A stretch of 64,000 nt of DNA. It comes from Perognathus longimembris pacificus (taxonomy: Eukaryota > Chordata > Mammalia > Rodentia > Heteromyidae). Within the stretch, counting starts at the first letter, position 1, and the number at the start of each line of letters is the position of its first letter. Under the pieces are notes generated by a model. It was not told the DNA's origin and did no database searches. It saw only the letters and a list, made by a program, of their open reading frames with translations. A program made the translations under genes and the position numbers. This document shows positions 34,621 through 46,995 of the stretch, in pieces. The stretch spans positions 93,142,880 through 93,206,879 of the forward strand of contig NC_063162.1 of the NCBI RefSeq assembly GCF_023159225.1, written 5' to 3'.

Positions 34621-34915
34621 GTGTGTTTTTTTTTATTATTATCAAACTGAATTACAGAGAGGTTACAGTTTCATACATTAGGCATTGGATACATTTCTTG
34701 TACTGTTTGTTACCTCGTCCCTCATTCCCCTCTCCCCCCTCCCCCTTGCATTCCTCCCCCCCCATGAGTTGTTCAGTTGTTCAGTTCATTTACACCAAAC
34801 AGTTTTGCAAGTATTGCTTTTCTAGTTGTCTTATTTTTTTTTACCGTGTGTCTCTCGATTTTGGTATATTGGAAACAGGTTATACTGGTATAAGAACTAG
34901 GAAATTGGAAGGGAA
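34621..34915 (-). mobile_element. LINE-1 3' UTR, 5'-truncated
   Basis: T-rich start, then gagaggttacagtttcatac, a pyrimidine block (the L1 G-rich tract in reverse), gagttgttcagttg and ttacaccaaacagttttgca. It parallels 58622-59030 and 63150-63287. Confidence 0.88.
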
Positions 34916-36699
34916 TGCCTTGTTTTGAATATTATACCTCTGAGTAGTGTATCCTTCCCCTTTGATTCACCAAACTGACACTGGGAACATTTCAACCATC
35001 TGTGTCAATAAAATCAGATAGCAAGAATCTAGAAATCAGAAAACATTTCAAAATTAAATATTAACATTTCTTCTAAAGTAAAACATTTAAACATTTTAGT
35101 TTAATTACCCCTTTGGTAAACTATACTTTAAGACAGTAAATTTAAGTCCAAAGTGATGCATATTTGTCCAATATCAGATTATTCATAAAAATGGTTTCAG
35201 TAACATGTGTTCTGTGTTCTGCTGGCATATGGTATATCAAAGTTTCCTTGAAGATTAAGGGTCATAATTTTTCACATACTATTTAGATATAGAAACTCAA
35301 AAAGAGTTATGCTTCTTTTGTTTATAATTTGACACTCACATATCATTTCTTCCCAATTACTTTGTATGTTTATTTCTTTCACAGTACTTCCTCCTTCATA
35401 TGCTTCTCACAGTGAAGGGTGAAGTTCTTAAACTATTAATTTGTTGATTATCCACATTTTTGTGCAAATCTCAAACCATTTCATAAGTCTTCTGACACCA
35501 AAGTGGAAGATATTTATTTTGGAGAAAAATCAACACTAGTAGAAACAAAACCATTTGGATATGTTTTTGTTTATGCTAGAATTTATTAATCAAGCCAGAA
35601 AATTTGCCTAGCAATGTCTGCCATTAGATTCCATAACAAAGTTATGCCACTTAAAGACAAAAGACAACTCAAAATTTACCAGATAGAAGTGAATGGAAAC
35701 TATCATTGGTCCTAAATGGGGAGGAAGAACACAGAAAAATAACGATAATCATGTAAAATGCCATACATTTGAGATCCTGTACCACAGATATTACACACAT
35801 CTCTTTTAATTGTCATACAATCATCTACTTTCATTTATGCAGACACAGGAAATGTAATTAAAAACCATTCAACTCAGAGACAGTTTTTGACACTTTGTAA
35901 TTGATTAGTTTGTTGGTACTGATGGACATACAACTAGTGTGTGATATAGATAGACCTCTGTGGAGGCAGCACTGGTGGGCAAAGCTGCCCACAGCCCTGC
36001 CACTTGTGGGGTAGGTAGTCCTTAGAATGGGAATTAAGAAATGATGTTTGGTGCCAGGTTTGAAGTCTTCTAAAAAAGCAAATTCCAAATCTTATTCACA
36101 TGATTAACTTTTTTTCTGAAGAAGCCATATAGTGAGATCAATACCAAAGTTTAAGAGAGGAAACTATAACACAAAGAATTTTCAAGGTGTAATGTGTTAT
36201 GGGTTTGAGCAAAGGTGCATCTGTCCATAGTAGATGATGACCTGGGGGAGTCAATACTTGATGGCATATACACCCTGGTTTCTGAGACCAACAGTTGTCG
36301 TCTAACAGAGCATTGTTTTCCACTATTGTGAGTATGTGAGGAAAGTACAGTGTTATTGGAATATTGTAATTTTTACATTTCTAAGTAATCTTCAAATTTC
36401 CTATTCTTAAAATCATATTTGTTACATTTAAGGGTCTTTTCCCCCTCATTTTTACCATTTTTCTCTTTTTGTTTCCTTTCTTTTTTTTCTGAGTAGGGAT
36501 AAAGGCTGTATCCTTCCTCTACCAGACAATGTACCTGAGCTGCTAAGCAGATTATTTCACTTCCTCAGTCTCATGTAGCCCTAGCCCCCTGAAATTATAA
36601 TAGGAAAGAGAAGTGTGGACCAGTCCAAGATATGAAAACAAGCAGTTTAACATTGTTATTTTAAACATACTATGGGAAATTACTTCTTTTTTATCTTCC
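34916..36699. other. No gene; one possible MIR
   Basis: Unique-looking. About 35765-35860 (acatctcttttaattgtcat, atgcagacacaggaaatg) resembles a reversed MIR core but is weak. Confidence 0.45.
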
Positions 36700-37020
36700 C
36701 TATGGTTTGGCCCCTGTTGTCACTGTATTTGATTTTTGTACCCTGGGTATTGTATATGTTTGTCTGAATTAGGGAAGGGAAGGCAAACATCAAAATAGTG
36801 AGACAAAGTTTAAAAGGTGAACCAATGCAATAGCAATGCTTCTAAGACCATATATTGTAAACTGTACAACTCTGGGAAGGAGGGAAGGTGGGCGAAAAAT
36901 GAGTGAGAAGATAACAAGTTTGACAAGAAATGTACTTACTATCTATTCACTCACTACCTTATGTATGTAATTGTAACCTCTCTGTATATTACCTTAATAA
37001 AAACTAAAAACAAAACAACA
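36700..37020 (+). mobile_element. LINE-1 3' UTR
   Basis: Collinear with the reverse complement of 58622-58960: cactgta, attagggaagggaaggc, atcaaaatagtgagacaaag, aactctgggaaggagg, acaagaaatgtacttacta, cctctctgtatattacctta. More diverged than that copy. Confidence 0.8.
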
Positions 37021-38093
37021 AAAAAACCAGAAATGTATACCAGGGTCAGAAAGAACAAGGTATAGAGCTGAACTTTGAAGGAATGAGTACAGAGAACACT
37101 TCATTGTTTATATAGTTATCTTAAATGTTACTTGAAACATCATGGTTAAAGTCTTATTTAAGAAGAAAAAACTCAAAGTGGCATGTAGATTAGTTTCACC
37201 AATACCTGCTTATGGGTGGTATATTTGGGTGGATACATACAATTCCATTCTCTTCAGCTCTAGTAGTTATTGTTTGAAAACCTACTTTGTTCTTTAGAAG
37301 TAAATTGTATAGTTTTATAAAACATATTTGTTCATCTGGTTTTTGTTCCAAAATGATCTGGAAATTTCTGGATCTTTTCTATATGGGAAACATGGGTACA
37401 CTGATAGAATATGTGGAAGGAAGACAGTGATGACCTATGTAGGTGACGTTGAATAACTTTCTATACATCATCAACTACCTTATAATTCTCATGGTTTAGA
37501 TATTTATATGGTTTTCTTGGTTGGCTATTTTTTTTTCCAATGGTGAACCATTTTAATCAATCATTAAACCCAAGAATGTGGTCAAGGGAACTTCCAATTA
37601 ATAACTAATAGGTCAGAAATATTGAGGGACTTGACATTCATGTCTGAAGTGGAAAGTAGTCATGTGGGATCAGCATCTAGCTTGTAGAGTCTGCACTAAA
37701 TCTAGGTAGTGTCAGAACTGAATTGCCCAACATTCAGTTGGTATTCATAGAGTTGGAGAATTGCTTAATGTAAGGGTATATTTGGTGTCAGAAGTCTGAG
37801 TTTTTCTTTTAGTACAGTGACCTAGAGCACAGCTATATCCATAATACTCCTACCTATATATAACACATAGCAAGCACTATGTAAATATTTTTGTTGAGTG
37901 AATGAAGACTATTGCTCTTCCTTCATTTTACCCACACCAAGTAAGGCTTTTTCCTCTTCATCCCCACTATTATCCCCTTACCTGAGTGCTATTGCAATAG
38001 CTCTAGAAAATGACAGATATTATTCTGCCTACCTACCATCACAAGTTTCCCTTTCTGAGAAGTAGTCTTTACCAACACTCATTCCACTTAGAT
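37021..38093. other. No gene; possible MIR tail
   Basis: About 37862-37908 (acacatagcaagcactatgt, aaatatttttgttgagtgaa) resembles the MIR 3' end in plus orientation. Confidence 0.45.
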
Positions 38094-38154
38094 CTTCTGA
38101 GCTTAGTCTCCTGAGTTACTAGAATCATAGGTTTGAGCCACCAGTGCTGGGCTG
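38094..38154 (-). mobile_element. 7SL/B1-like SINE head fragment
   Basis: In reverse: gcccagcactggtggctcaa, cctatgattctagtaactca, ggagactaagctcagaaga. The right part is missing. Confidence 0.75.
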
Positions 38155-39992
38155 GTATCCTATACCTTTTGTCAAGCCAATTGCACTTTGGATTAGGTTT
38201 TGGATAAGGTTTATGGCCATCTTCCCTTCAATTCTTCTCCTATACCTGCTCCAATGAAAATCATTTATGATTGAGGAAGGAAGGAAATTGGTAGGTGGAA
38301 TGAGGCTTGGCTATTTTTTTTAAGAAGAATGTTACTATTTATGGTTGTAAGGATATATGTAGCTTTGTTTTTCCTGTATGCCAAGTTATCCAAGTTTTTT
38401 AATACTCACTTGACTTCAGTGTTATCAAAGGATTATAAGGCTCAAAATGAATTAAGCAGAAACAGAGAACCCTGCAAAGTGACCTGCTCTGCAGAGCACC
38501 TCAACCTCTACTACAAGGTCCTTAGAGTAAGCAAAGCTAAGCTTTATTGTACACTCTTTATTCAGTTCATATACAAGTGTCAAGGAGTTCTTATTAAATT
38601 CATGTTGTCTGCCATAAGTTGGAAAGGAAAAGTCATGTCTAAGTTTTAAAACTCTTCCCTTCAAACTTGATAAGGAAATTACTTGTCTCTGTAGATCGGG
38701 GAGGGAAGGGGAAGTGAAGAGCCTCTGGTCATATCCAAATGGAATTCACCAAAGAATGGGTTCATAAGTTGACTGCCTTAAAAATCAGTTGGCCTTCTAA
38801 CAGCCATTTATGAAAAAAAAATGCTTGTATGAAAAAAATGTATATTTGCGCTGATTCTTTTCAGCTTTCTCATTTGTCCCTTTGGTACAGCGTCCTCTTT
38901 GCAAACAAAAACAAGAAACAAAGCAATATAATACAACTAATGAACTCTCCTTCCCAGAGAAAACATTCCCCACCTGTGTCAATGAGCTCAGGAACATAAA
39001 CTTTGTCCTCATATCACTCAATGTGACCCATTAGTTTCCATGCCAAACTGCCTAATGCTTTATTAGGGAGTCATCTTGGGACTCTGAAGATCAAATCTAC
39101 CCCAGGAATGTTATTTGAGAATCTTCAAGGTTGTCAAGTCCAAAAGCAATGTGATAGTTATCATAGTGTTTTAGTACTTCTTCTAAGAGATACACAGAGC
39201 TAGCATACACATGGTTCTCAAGAGTGAAAAGTACTTTAACATGGGTTACACTAAAAGTGGCCTTTTCTGGTAACAAATCCAGGAGATTTTTTTGCCTTAA
39301 GGAATGAGGGACAACACTGGGAGACATTCAGATACATTATCTAAGAATCTTAAAGTTGAGGGTAACTCAGAAGGAAGCTTCACCACACCACAGATTCTTA
39401 CAGCTGACTTCCCTATACACTTGGATATTTGGGAACAAATATTTTGTATATAAAAATGTTTTTGGACCTTCACATTTAGAATGGTTGTATTTGGATACGG
39501 TAGTTTATTCTAGTATAGATTTTGGAAGGACTTAAAGCTAGGCTGATGTACGTCGGGTAGGGATGAGGCTACATAGACTGGAGCTGGGCAGCCGGTGACC
39601 TTACCTCTTTCTCTTTCTTAGTAGTACATCCTCCTCTCCATCATAGTCTCAGAACTTAATGCTGAACTGCTACAAAAGGTGACCTATAATCTGATCCTTC
39701 TGGTTCTACCTGTGAGGCCCACGCCTCTTCAACAAGTCAGTGTTGGGGCCTTCCTTATTTGTACCTATTTCTGTAAATAAACTACTGTATTGCCAACTAG
39801 ATCTCTCTACACATGTGTATGCTCACAGAAGGCTAAAGTATGGGAAAAGTGAGGAAATGGAGTAGGACCTGTGATTCCTCAAACCTAAATGCTTCCCAAG
39901 AGGCTGCTGCTTATTTTCTTTCCATGTGCTTCATCAAGGAACACCCTTTGTTCAGTAAATTTGTGAAACACAGTGTCAAAGGAATGCTGCCC
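38155..39992. other. No gene seen
   Basis: A 106-codon plus-strand frame (38329-38649) and a 76-codon minus-strand frame (39097-39327) resemble nothing I know. Unique-looking DNA. Confidence 0.5.
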
Positions 39993-40004
39993 TTCTGTTT
40001 GTTT

Positions 40005-40202
40005 GTTTGTTTGTTTTTCTCCAGTCCTGGGGCTTGGACTCAGGGCCTGAGCACTGTCCCTGGCTTCTTTTTGCTCAAGGCTTACACTCTACTAGTTGGG
40101 CCACAGTGCCACTTCTGGCTTTTTCTGTTTATGTGATGCTGAGGAACCAAACCCAGGGCTTCATGCATGCTAGGCAAGCACTCTACTGCCACATTCCCAG
40201 CT
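40005..40202 (-). mobile_element. IDL-Geo SINE, diverged
   Basis: Full length in reverse, (GTTT)n-like tail at left. Target duplication ttctgtttgttt at 39993-40004 and 40203-40214. Confidence 0.92.
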
Positions 40203-40394
40203 TTCTGTTTGTTTTATATTGACAAGGAGCTGAATCCACCTGGAACACAGTGGGAAAAAAGAACCCTTTCTTTGGGGGTGGGGGGGATGTTATGCTAATT
40301 ACACTGCAATCCTTCGTCACTGACTCTGCTTTGGAAGCGGAGGCTTGGAAGTTTGTTCGTGATGTTTATACAGACCACTCAGTGTTTAGTTCTT

Positions 40395-40465
40395 TTATGC
40401 CGGTATAGGGTTCAAACTCAAGGTTTTGTGCTCTCACTTGGCTTTTCCACTCAAAGCTAGCGGGT
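40395..40465 (-). mobile_element. dID-type SINE fragment
   Basis: gggttcaaactcaaggtttt followed by ccactcaaagctagcgg resembles the tRNA-like right part in reverse. Short and weak. Confidence 0.4.
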
Positions 40466-40689
40466 AGGGTTTGGGACAAGGCAAGTAAATTTTTTTTTGT
40501 CATAATGCTTTATCACTTTTTCCTTTGATCTTTTAGCTCACATAAGCAATATTTGTATAACAAATATTCCATCATAGTGATTTTAGTGAGGGACAGAGAT
40601 TCAAACCCAGAGAAAGTTTGATAACATCAGAAAACAATTTTTTACTGTCTAGCATGATACTAGGTTAATAGAATGTACTAGATAACAAT

Positions 40690-40790
40690 CCTAGACACTG
40701 CTAGACATCCTACAGTACACTGGGCAGCTCTTATCACAGAATTACTTCATCCCAGAGTGCTCAGAAACTGTGGCCTGAGGCCCTGTTTTG
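40690..40790. mobile_element. Ancient DNA-transposon fragment
   Basis: ctgctagacatcctacagta, cactgggcagctcttatcac and agaattacttcatccc match a common old mammalian element ('aaacatcctacaatgcacag' type) that I cannot name firmly. Confidence 0.5.
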
Positions 40791-40877
40791 TGGCTTCAAT
40801 TTTGAATAGCTGACTGTTCTAGCCCAAGCTAATATCTCTATTTTATAATTTCTTGCTGATATAAAACTACCTCTTGT

Positions 40878-41128
40878 TGGGTGCTAGTGGCTCACACTTG
40901 TAATCCTAGCTTCTCATGAGGCTGAGGTCTGAGGATCATGACTAGACGCCAGCCTGGGCAGAATATTCCGAGAAACTGTTATCTCCAACTAACTACCAAA
41001 AAAAAACAAAAAAAAAAAAACTAACCAGGAAGTGGTGCTGTGGCTTAAGTGGTAGAGCACTAGCCCTGAGCACAGAGAGGGTCGGGGACAATGCCCAGGC
41101 CCCAGAACCAGCAAAAACAAAAAAAGAA
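40878..41128 (+). mobile_element. B1-dID-like SINE
   Basis: Head ctagtggctcacacttgtaa, then an internal A-run (41000-41021) and right part aagtggtgctgtggcttaag, ending in an A-rich tail. Confidence 0.88.
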
Positions 41129-42457
41129 ATGTACTAAAAAAACCAACAGTTGCTCTGAGGCTCAAAATGCCCCATGACCAACCAAAACAACAACAACAAT
41201 GACAACAAAACCCAACCTGTTGAATATTCTTGATCATACATTTTTTGTGTTACTTCTTCTTAGGCTGTACTACAAAAGTGAATTTAGGTATAAAGTTTAG
41301 GTGTAAAATAATATAATTGTACATTTGATTACATTGATCAGTACTGTTTTTCTAGAAAAGTGAGCAAATAGTTGCGCCAGTATAAGCATCAGTACCTTTT
41401 CCTTACCGAAGCCACCCCTCACTAAAATGACCCAACTCATCTGAACAAAAACTTAGCTTTTCTCAAGATTCATAAAGATCCTTCAGAGAGAAATAGTAAA
41501 AGTAAACTAACAACTATGGGTCCCTGCCTTTGCTTCAATAATCACAAGGAAGTTTGGGGGAAAGAAGGCATAAGCAGAAAATTATGGTACTTGTTAATTC
41601 TAGGTCTGTCTTTGAAATTAAGGGAAGGGGTATCTAGATTCTTCCCTACCCCAAAGGCAGGAAATAAAAATATTTGACCCAGAGTTATATATAAATATTT
41701 GGACCAAAATCTTTAAGATCTGATTAAAAGGAAAGAATACCAATTATGTACTCAGCACAAAGCCTAACTTATAAGTACTCAATACATTGTAGTTATCATT
41801 AGTTTAGATAAGAACAGTCTACTTTTCTATCTTGACAGTATTCTTTGCTAGATCTAGTAGCAATTACAGGGCAGATGTCCGTCATATTTTTTTTTTTGTC
41901 CTTGGACATCAATTAGGCATTAGGCATAACATCTCTCTCTGCTCAGAGCCTTCATTATGAAATGCAAGCTCAGTTCACCAATCAAATATGTGCAGCGGAG
42001 CTTGGAAAACATTCACAAACCACCCAGCTCCTCAGCAATGTTGTTCTCTGGTGTCAGCATACTGTATATCCTCCCTGTATGAATATAGATTTGCTTTTCT
42101 ACTTCCCCTAAGTCCTTTTAATTCATTTTTAAACAATAAATTTATAGTGTAGTTTGATAACTTTTCCTTATGCATACAATATAGTAACATTGACAGAAAA
42201 TTTGTCTTAGTGTTAAACATTTTCGTGCACTGTTTATTTTTTCAAAAAGCATCTCTTGGTTAATCCCCAGATGTGCTGAGATGTCAGAAAAACTCCAGTT
42301 GTTTGGGGTGTGAGAACAATATGCCTCTACCAAACTCAAGGGAATACATCATGCCTATGTTCATCTCTATTACCTTTGCCCACCACTGTGCCTGGTGAAA
42401 CACAGGTACTTGTTACCTGTGATACATCTCCCAGCAATATACTTGAAAAGTCAAGTT
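41129..42457. other. No gene seen
   Basis: Unique-looking. T-run at about 41889-41898. Short frames at 42032-42339 are unrecognised. Confidence 0.5.
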
Positions 42458-42471
42458 AAAATATGTGAAGA

Positions 42472-42705
42472 GGGGCTGGGGATATGGCCTAGTGGCAAGA
42501 GTGCTTGCCTTGTATACATGAGGCTCTGGGTTCGATTCCCCAGCACCACATATACAGAAAACGGCCAGAAGTGGCACTGTGGCTCAAGTGGCAGAGTGCT
42601 AGCCTTGAGCAAGAAGAAGCCAGGGACAGTGCTCAGGCCCTGAGTCCAAGGCCCAGGACTGGTAAAAAAAAAAACAACAAAAAAAAAAACAACAAACAAA
42701 CAAAT
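42472..42705 (+). mobile_element. IDL-Geo SINE, full length
   Basis: Intact start gggctggggatatggcctag and complex (CAA)n/A tail. Perfect 14-bp target duplication aaaatatgtgaaga at 42458-42471 and 42706-42719. Confidence 0.97.
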
Positions 42706-42777
42706 AAAATATGTGAAGATAGTTCCTGCTTTTCTTTTTCTTAGCACATTGTATTGATCTTCTTCCTTCCTCGGTGT

Positions 42778-42995
42778 GTCTGTGTGTGTATGGGTGCATG
42801 CCATACCAAGGCTTGAATTAGTCTCTGAAGACTGCTGCCCTACTACTTGAGCCACAGATCCACTTCTTGCTTTTTGCTGGTTAACTACAGGTAAAGAGTC
42901 ATTTGGATTTGTCTGCCTGGGTTAGCTTTGAAGCTCAAGCTTTAGATCTCAGCCTCCTGATGAGAATTACAGGTATTAGCCTCCAGTCCCCAATT
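42778..42995 (-). mobile_element. B1-dID-like SINE
   Basis: In reverse; right part tacttgagccacagatccac, head tagatctcagcctcctgatg. A short gtgtctgtgtgtgt lies at the tail side. Confidence 0.82.
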
Positions 42996-43018
42996 TCTCT
43001 CCTTCTTTATCTGGATTT

Positions 43019-43226
43019 TTTTTTTTTTTTTTTTTTGGCCAGTCCTGGGCCTTGGACTCAGGGCCTGAGCACTGTCCCTGGCTTCTTTTTGCTCAAGGCT
43101 AGCACTCTGCCACTTGAGCCACAGCGCCACTTCTGGCCATTTTGTATATATGTGGTACATGGGAATTGAACCCAGGGCTTCATGTATATGAGGCAAGCAC
43201 TCTTGCCACTAGGCCATATTCCCAGC
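43019..43226 (-). mobile_element. IDL-Geo SINE
   Basis: Full length in reverse with a T tail of about 20. Short target duplication ctggattt on both sides (43011 and 43227). It faces the 42472 copy, about 310 bp away. Confidence 0.95.
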
Positions 43227-43236
43227 CTGGATTTCT

Positions 43237-43920
43237 TAATATTTCTGGGGCTACACAGATGAATAGAATAAAATAAAAGCAATCAGAATACCCAGTCCTT
43301 TGTATTAAGTTTTCCAGTTGTGTTTACTTATGACCTCCTCCAAGATGCTTTTGAAAGATACTGTGACATAGGAGGTACTGTTCATTAGTGTTTTAGGCTG
43401 TTTTTCTTCAGAGAGCCAGAGAGCACTGACCACACACAGATGAATTTTCCCTTTGGAATCTGCTGGGAAGTCCATTTCTATCACTGTTTTCAGAAACTGA
43501 AGCCAATCCTAATTCCAAAGGGTACAAGCTGTCATCTCATCAGACATCTTGCATTGCTAATCTTGCACAATGAACAAAGTTCATTTTACATGGATGAGAC
43601 TTCTTGGAGGCTGGGGTATTCTGTGGTGCAGCTTCTCTGAAGATGAAAGGAGTCACCATGTATACCCAGAAGAACTGTCAGATGTTAGCTGCCTCTTTGT
43701 TAAAGTGTCCTGTGGAGTGCTTACAGATGCCAGCCCTCCCTGTGAGGCACTTAGAACACTGCTTGGCACAGCATGGACACTGTAGTTGCTATCTCTGTGG
43801 GTGAGAGCAGGAACACTTGTCTTGTTCTTTTCTGAAAGAGAAGCTTTCACATTTTGTCATTGCATAGTAGATACTCTTTCAGGTTCTTATCTATTCCTAG
43901 TTAAAAGTATTTAAAACAAC
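43237..43920. other. No gene seen
   Basis: Short overlapping frames at 43440-43850 on both strands. gaggcacttagaacactgct (43743 onward) could be a MIR trace. Confidence 0.45.
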
Positions 43921-43923
43921 TAT

Positions 43924-44146
43924 GAAGCTGGGCACCAGTGGCTCATGCTTGTAACCCTACCTACTTAGGAGTCTGAGATCTGAGAATCTCAGTTCAAAGC
44001 CAGCCTAGGCAGGAAAGTCAATGAAACTCTATCTCTAATTAATGACCAGAAAACCAGACAAGGCACTGTGGCTCAAGTGCCTTGAGCTGAAGAGCTCAGA
44101 GACAGTACCCAGGCCCAGTGTTCAAGCCCCACAGCCACCAAAAAAG
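43924..44146 (+). mobile_element. B1-dID-like SINE
   Basis: Head gctgggcaccagtggctcat. The right part is slightly deleted (ctcaagtgccttgagctg). Confidence 0.9.
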
Positions 44147-44360
44147 ATATGAATAGGCAATTTATTGGCTTAGTGGGGCTTGGGAAAAAGATTCACTATG
44201 AATGGACAAGAGAAACTATTTGAAATAATGGAAATGTTCCAAATGAAAATGTGCAACTGTACATTTACTATATTGAAAATTATTGTAGGTATTCTGTTTG
44301 GAACTCACTGAGTGCCTAGTTTTAATGTATCCAACAGGTTTTTCAAAAACTTCGGGTATC

Positions 44361-44605
44361 TGCTGGGTGCCAGTGGATCATACCTGTAATCTTAGCTACT
44401 CGGGCTGATATCTGAGGATTATAATTTGAAGGTAAGCCTAGATAGGAAAGTCCCTGAGACTCTTACCTCCAATAAATCACTCAGAGAAAGTCAGAAGTGG
44501 AGCTGTGACTCAAGTGATACAGGGCTAGCCTTGAGCAAAAGAAAGCCAAGGACAATGTCCAGGCCCCGAGTTCAAGCTCCAAAACTAGAAAAATAAAAAC
44601 CAAAC
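44361..44605 (+). mobile_element. B1-dID-like SINE
   Basis: Head gctgggtgccagtggatcat. The right part is complete to gagttcaagctccaaaacta, followed by an A-rich tail. Confidence 0.9.
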
Positions 44606-44699
44606 ATGTATCATCTTGTTGAATACAATTGCTCTCTTATAAAAAAATAGTTCAGCAATAGGGATATATTGAGTATTCTTATGTTTTTTAATCTCTTGC

Positions 44700-44785
44700 C
44701 TTGTGTGTATGTATGTGTGTGTGCATGCATGTGTGCATGCGAGTGTGTGTGTGTGATTGTGTGTACACAAGTGCATACACATGTG
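44700..44785. repeat. (TG)n-rich microsatellite, interrupted
   Basis: tgtgtgtatgtatgtgtgtg with gcatgc interruptions, at the tail side of the following minus-strand SINE. Confidence 0.85.
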
Positions 44786-44787
44786 AG

Positions 44788-45003
44788 CCTGTCAATCCTG
44801 AGGTTTAACTTGGGGCCTTGGCACTGTTCCTGAGTATTTTGATAAAGGCTTGTGCCACTTAAGCTACAGCTCCACTTCTAGGTTTCTGGTGGCTAATTGG
44901 AGTCTCACAGGACTTTGCTGCCTGGTTTGGCTTTGAACTCTGATTCTTACATCTCAGCTTCCTGAGTAGCTAGGATTATAGATGTGAGCCACCAGCACAT
45001 GGC
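44788..45003 (-). mobile_element. B1-dID-like SINE
   Basis: Right part cacttaagctacagctccac at left, head cttcctgagtagctaggatt, gatgtgagccaccagcacat at right. Confidence 0.88.
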
Positions 45004-45478
45004 TTCTCTTGCCATATTTTTAATTTCTCTGTTCTGGGAAGTTTCTCCAGAATTTTTCTCTCAGTTCATCTGTACTTCATCTATTTCTCTTTGTTGTTTG
45101 AGAAATGAAAATTTTACCTTCAAATATATACATTTTCTAGAAATTTTATATATTTTTCTTGTCAGGACTGCTTGGTTGTTTTCCCCTAATTTCATGGTGT
45201 TTTCTATAAAACCACAAGGCACACAGCATGTTTGCTCTAACATCTGCCCTCTATGTACATTTACATGTGGTGTTTCTGGAAACTTTTCACACGCTGCTGG
45301 CCAATCTCCTTCAGTGTGTTAGTGTTTGGATTTGAAGTCATGAGCCCTGATTTAGTGAATTCTTCTATGCCTGGATATATGTATATTCCCTTGGCTCCTC
45401 ACTTGCTTTTCCTTCTTGGCAGGTTTTGAATATAATTCACTGGAGAATTCAGCCAAGCAACTATAAGGATAGTGACAT
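45004..45478. other. No gene seen
   Basis: A 112-codon plus-strand frame (44984-45322) starts inside the SINE and is rich in Phe/Ser; judged spurious. Confidence 0.5.
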
Positions 45479-45613
45479 CAATATTTTGTTTCTTCCATCA
45501 TTTTCAAATAATATAGAAAAGCCAATCTGTACCCCCCAATTTTTTCAATATTTTGTTTCTTCCATCATTTTCAAATAATATAGAAAAGCCAATCTGTACC
45601 CCCCAATTTTTCC
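45479..45613. repeat. 68-bp tandem duplication, essentially perfect
   Basis: caatattttgtttcttccat through ctgtaccccccaattttt occurs at 45479 and again at 45547 with no mismatch except at the very end. Confidence 0.96.
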
Positions 45614-46654
45614 ACTTCAAACTTGGCTCATTTTTTCATTTATTTCATATTTTTAGGACTAGACAGATTTTAAGATTGTTAGATTTTAATCCACCAAGGG
45701 ACTTTGGGGCTGACTCTGTAATTCTGAGTGCCTTCAGGAGCCAATTTTGAGCATCTTCAGCTGAAGTCTACCCTTGGCAATGAGCAGATAAGACAGGTGC
45801 TGGTTTCTGCCCTTGACTGTGACCGAGGTCTCTGCTCAGCCTCTCTTTCTACCCCTGTGGTGTCATCTCTGCCTTCCAGGAAACATATTAGGCCTGAATG
45901 GTACTCAGCCACAGACTAATTAAATCCTTATTTTCACTGCTCCATTTATTTTCTTTCTACAATGCATAAATCACTAAATAAAGAGTAGACATAGTTTAAA
46001 GTTCTCCTTGGTAAAACTATCATGAGATAAGTGGTTTCTTCTACCTACATGCTTCTACATAGCAGAAACTATTTTTTATACATGAATTGTTCATTATATT
46101 TTGCTGGGAGATAAAGCTGAAGGACTGCGTGAAGTCTAAAACCCATGTTTCATATTTATTTTCTGAGGCATTTATTTTAACACTTTCCCACTACATTTCA
46201 GTGTTAATTTGGGGGGAAAATGTTTCCATTTTTAAGGTGCTACATTTGCTATCTCTGATTGGGGACTGCAATTATCTTCATTGCCTATGGGTGCAGTTGG
46301 TTTACATGATTTTATCTGTGATTTAAAAACAACAAATGTGATTGCCCTATTCTAAAACATTTTGTCCAAAAAATTATTTTCATAAATATGGGGATTTTAA
46401 AAGAAATTCCTGTTTAAAGAAATGTGTGGCTCAATGTGAATGTTTTCTAAACTTTTGCAAGTTTAAATTAAATGAGTAGGCTGCTTTTGATGAGGAAATT
46501 GTTGTTTATCTCATCTGATGCTACAGTTTGGGGAACTTATCTTGGAATTATATAGTCTCAAGGAAAATGTGTATTTCAAACAATTGTCCTTAAGAGTGGA
46601 TAGTGGGCATTTGGTCACTGGCTATCATGTTATTTCAAACTACTATGGATACTC
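45614..46654. other. No gene seen
   Basis: Unique-looking. Small frames (45728-45919, 46087-46326) unrecognised. Confidence 0.5.
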
Positions 46655-46766
46655 TATTATTTAATAGAACTTATTTAGTAGAACTTTATCATTTAGTAGA
46701 ACTTTATTAATAGAACTATTAAATAGAACATTTTATTAATAGAACTCTGTTATTTAATAGAACTCT
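46655..46766. repeat. Degenerate AT-rich minisatellite
   Basis: Variants of atttaatagaactttatt recur about six times. One more unit follows the adjacent SINE, which inserted in the array. Confidence 0.85.
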
Positions 46767-46767
46767 T

Positions 46768-46981
46768 TTTGTTTGTTTGTTTTTTGTTTTGTTTTTTGCC
46801 AGTCCTGGGGCTTGAACTCAGGGCCTGAGCAGTATCCCTGGCTTCCTTTTGCTCAAGGCTAGCACTCTACCAATTAAGCCACAGCACCACTTCTGGCTTT
46901 TTATATGGTGCTGAGGAACTGAACCCAGGGCTTCATGTATACGAGGCAAGCACTTTATCATTAGGCCATATTCCCAGCCCC
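46768..46981 (-). mobile_element. IDL-Geo SINE
   Basis: Full length in reverse with a T/GTTT-rich tail. Target duplication ttaatagaactctt at 46754-46767 and 46982-46995. Confidence 0.95.
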
Positions 46982-46995
46982 TTAATAGAACTCTT

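Noticed and set aside
38329..38649. 106-codon plus-strand frame
   Set aside because: AT-rich, no recognisable product, no supporting signals.
42451..43282. Recurrent frames with similar proteins (MPCIHEALGSIPQHHIYRKR type)
   Set aside because: Translations of IDL-Geo SINEs, which give the same peptide at every copy; not genes.
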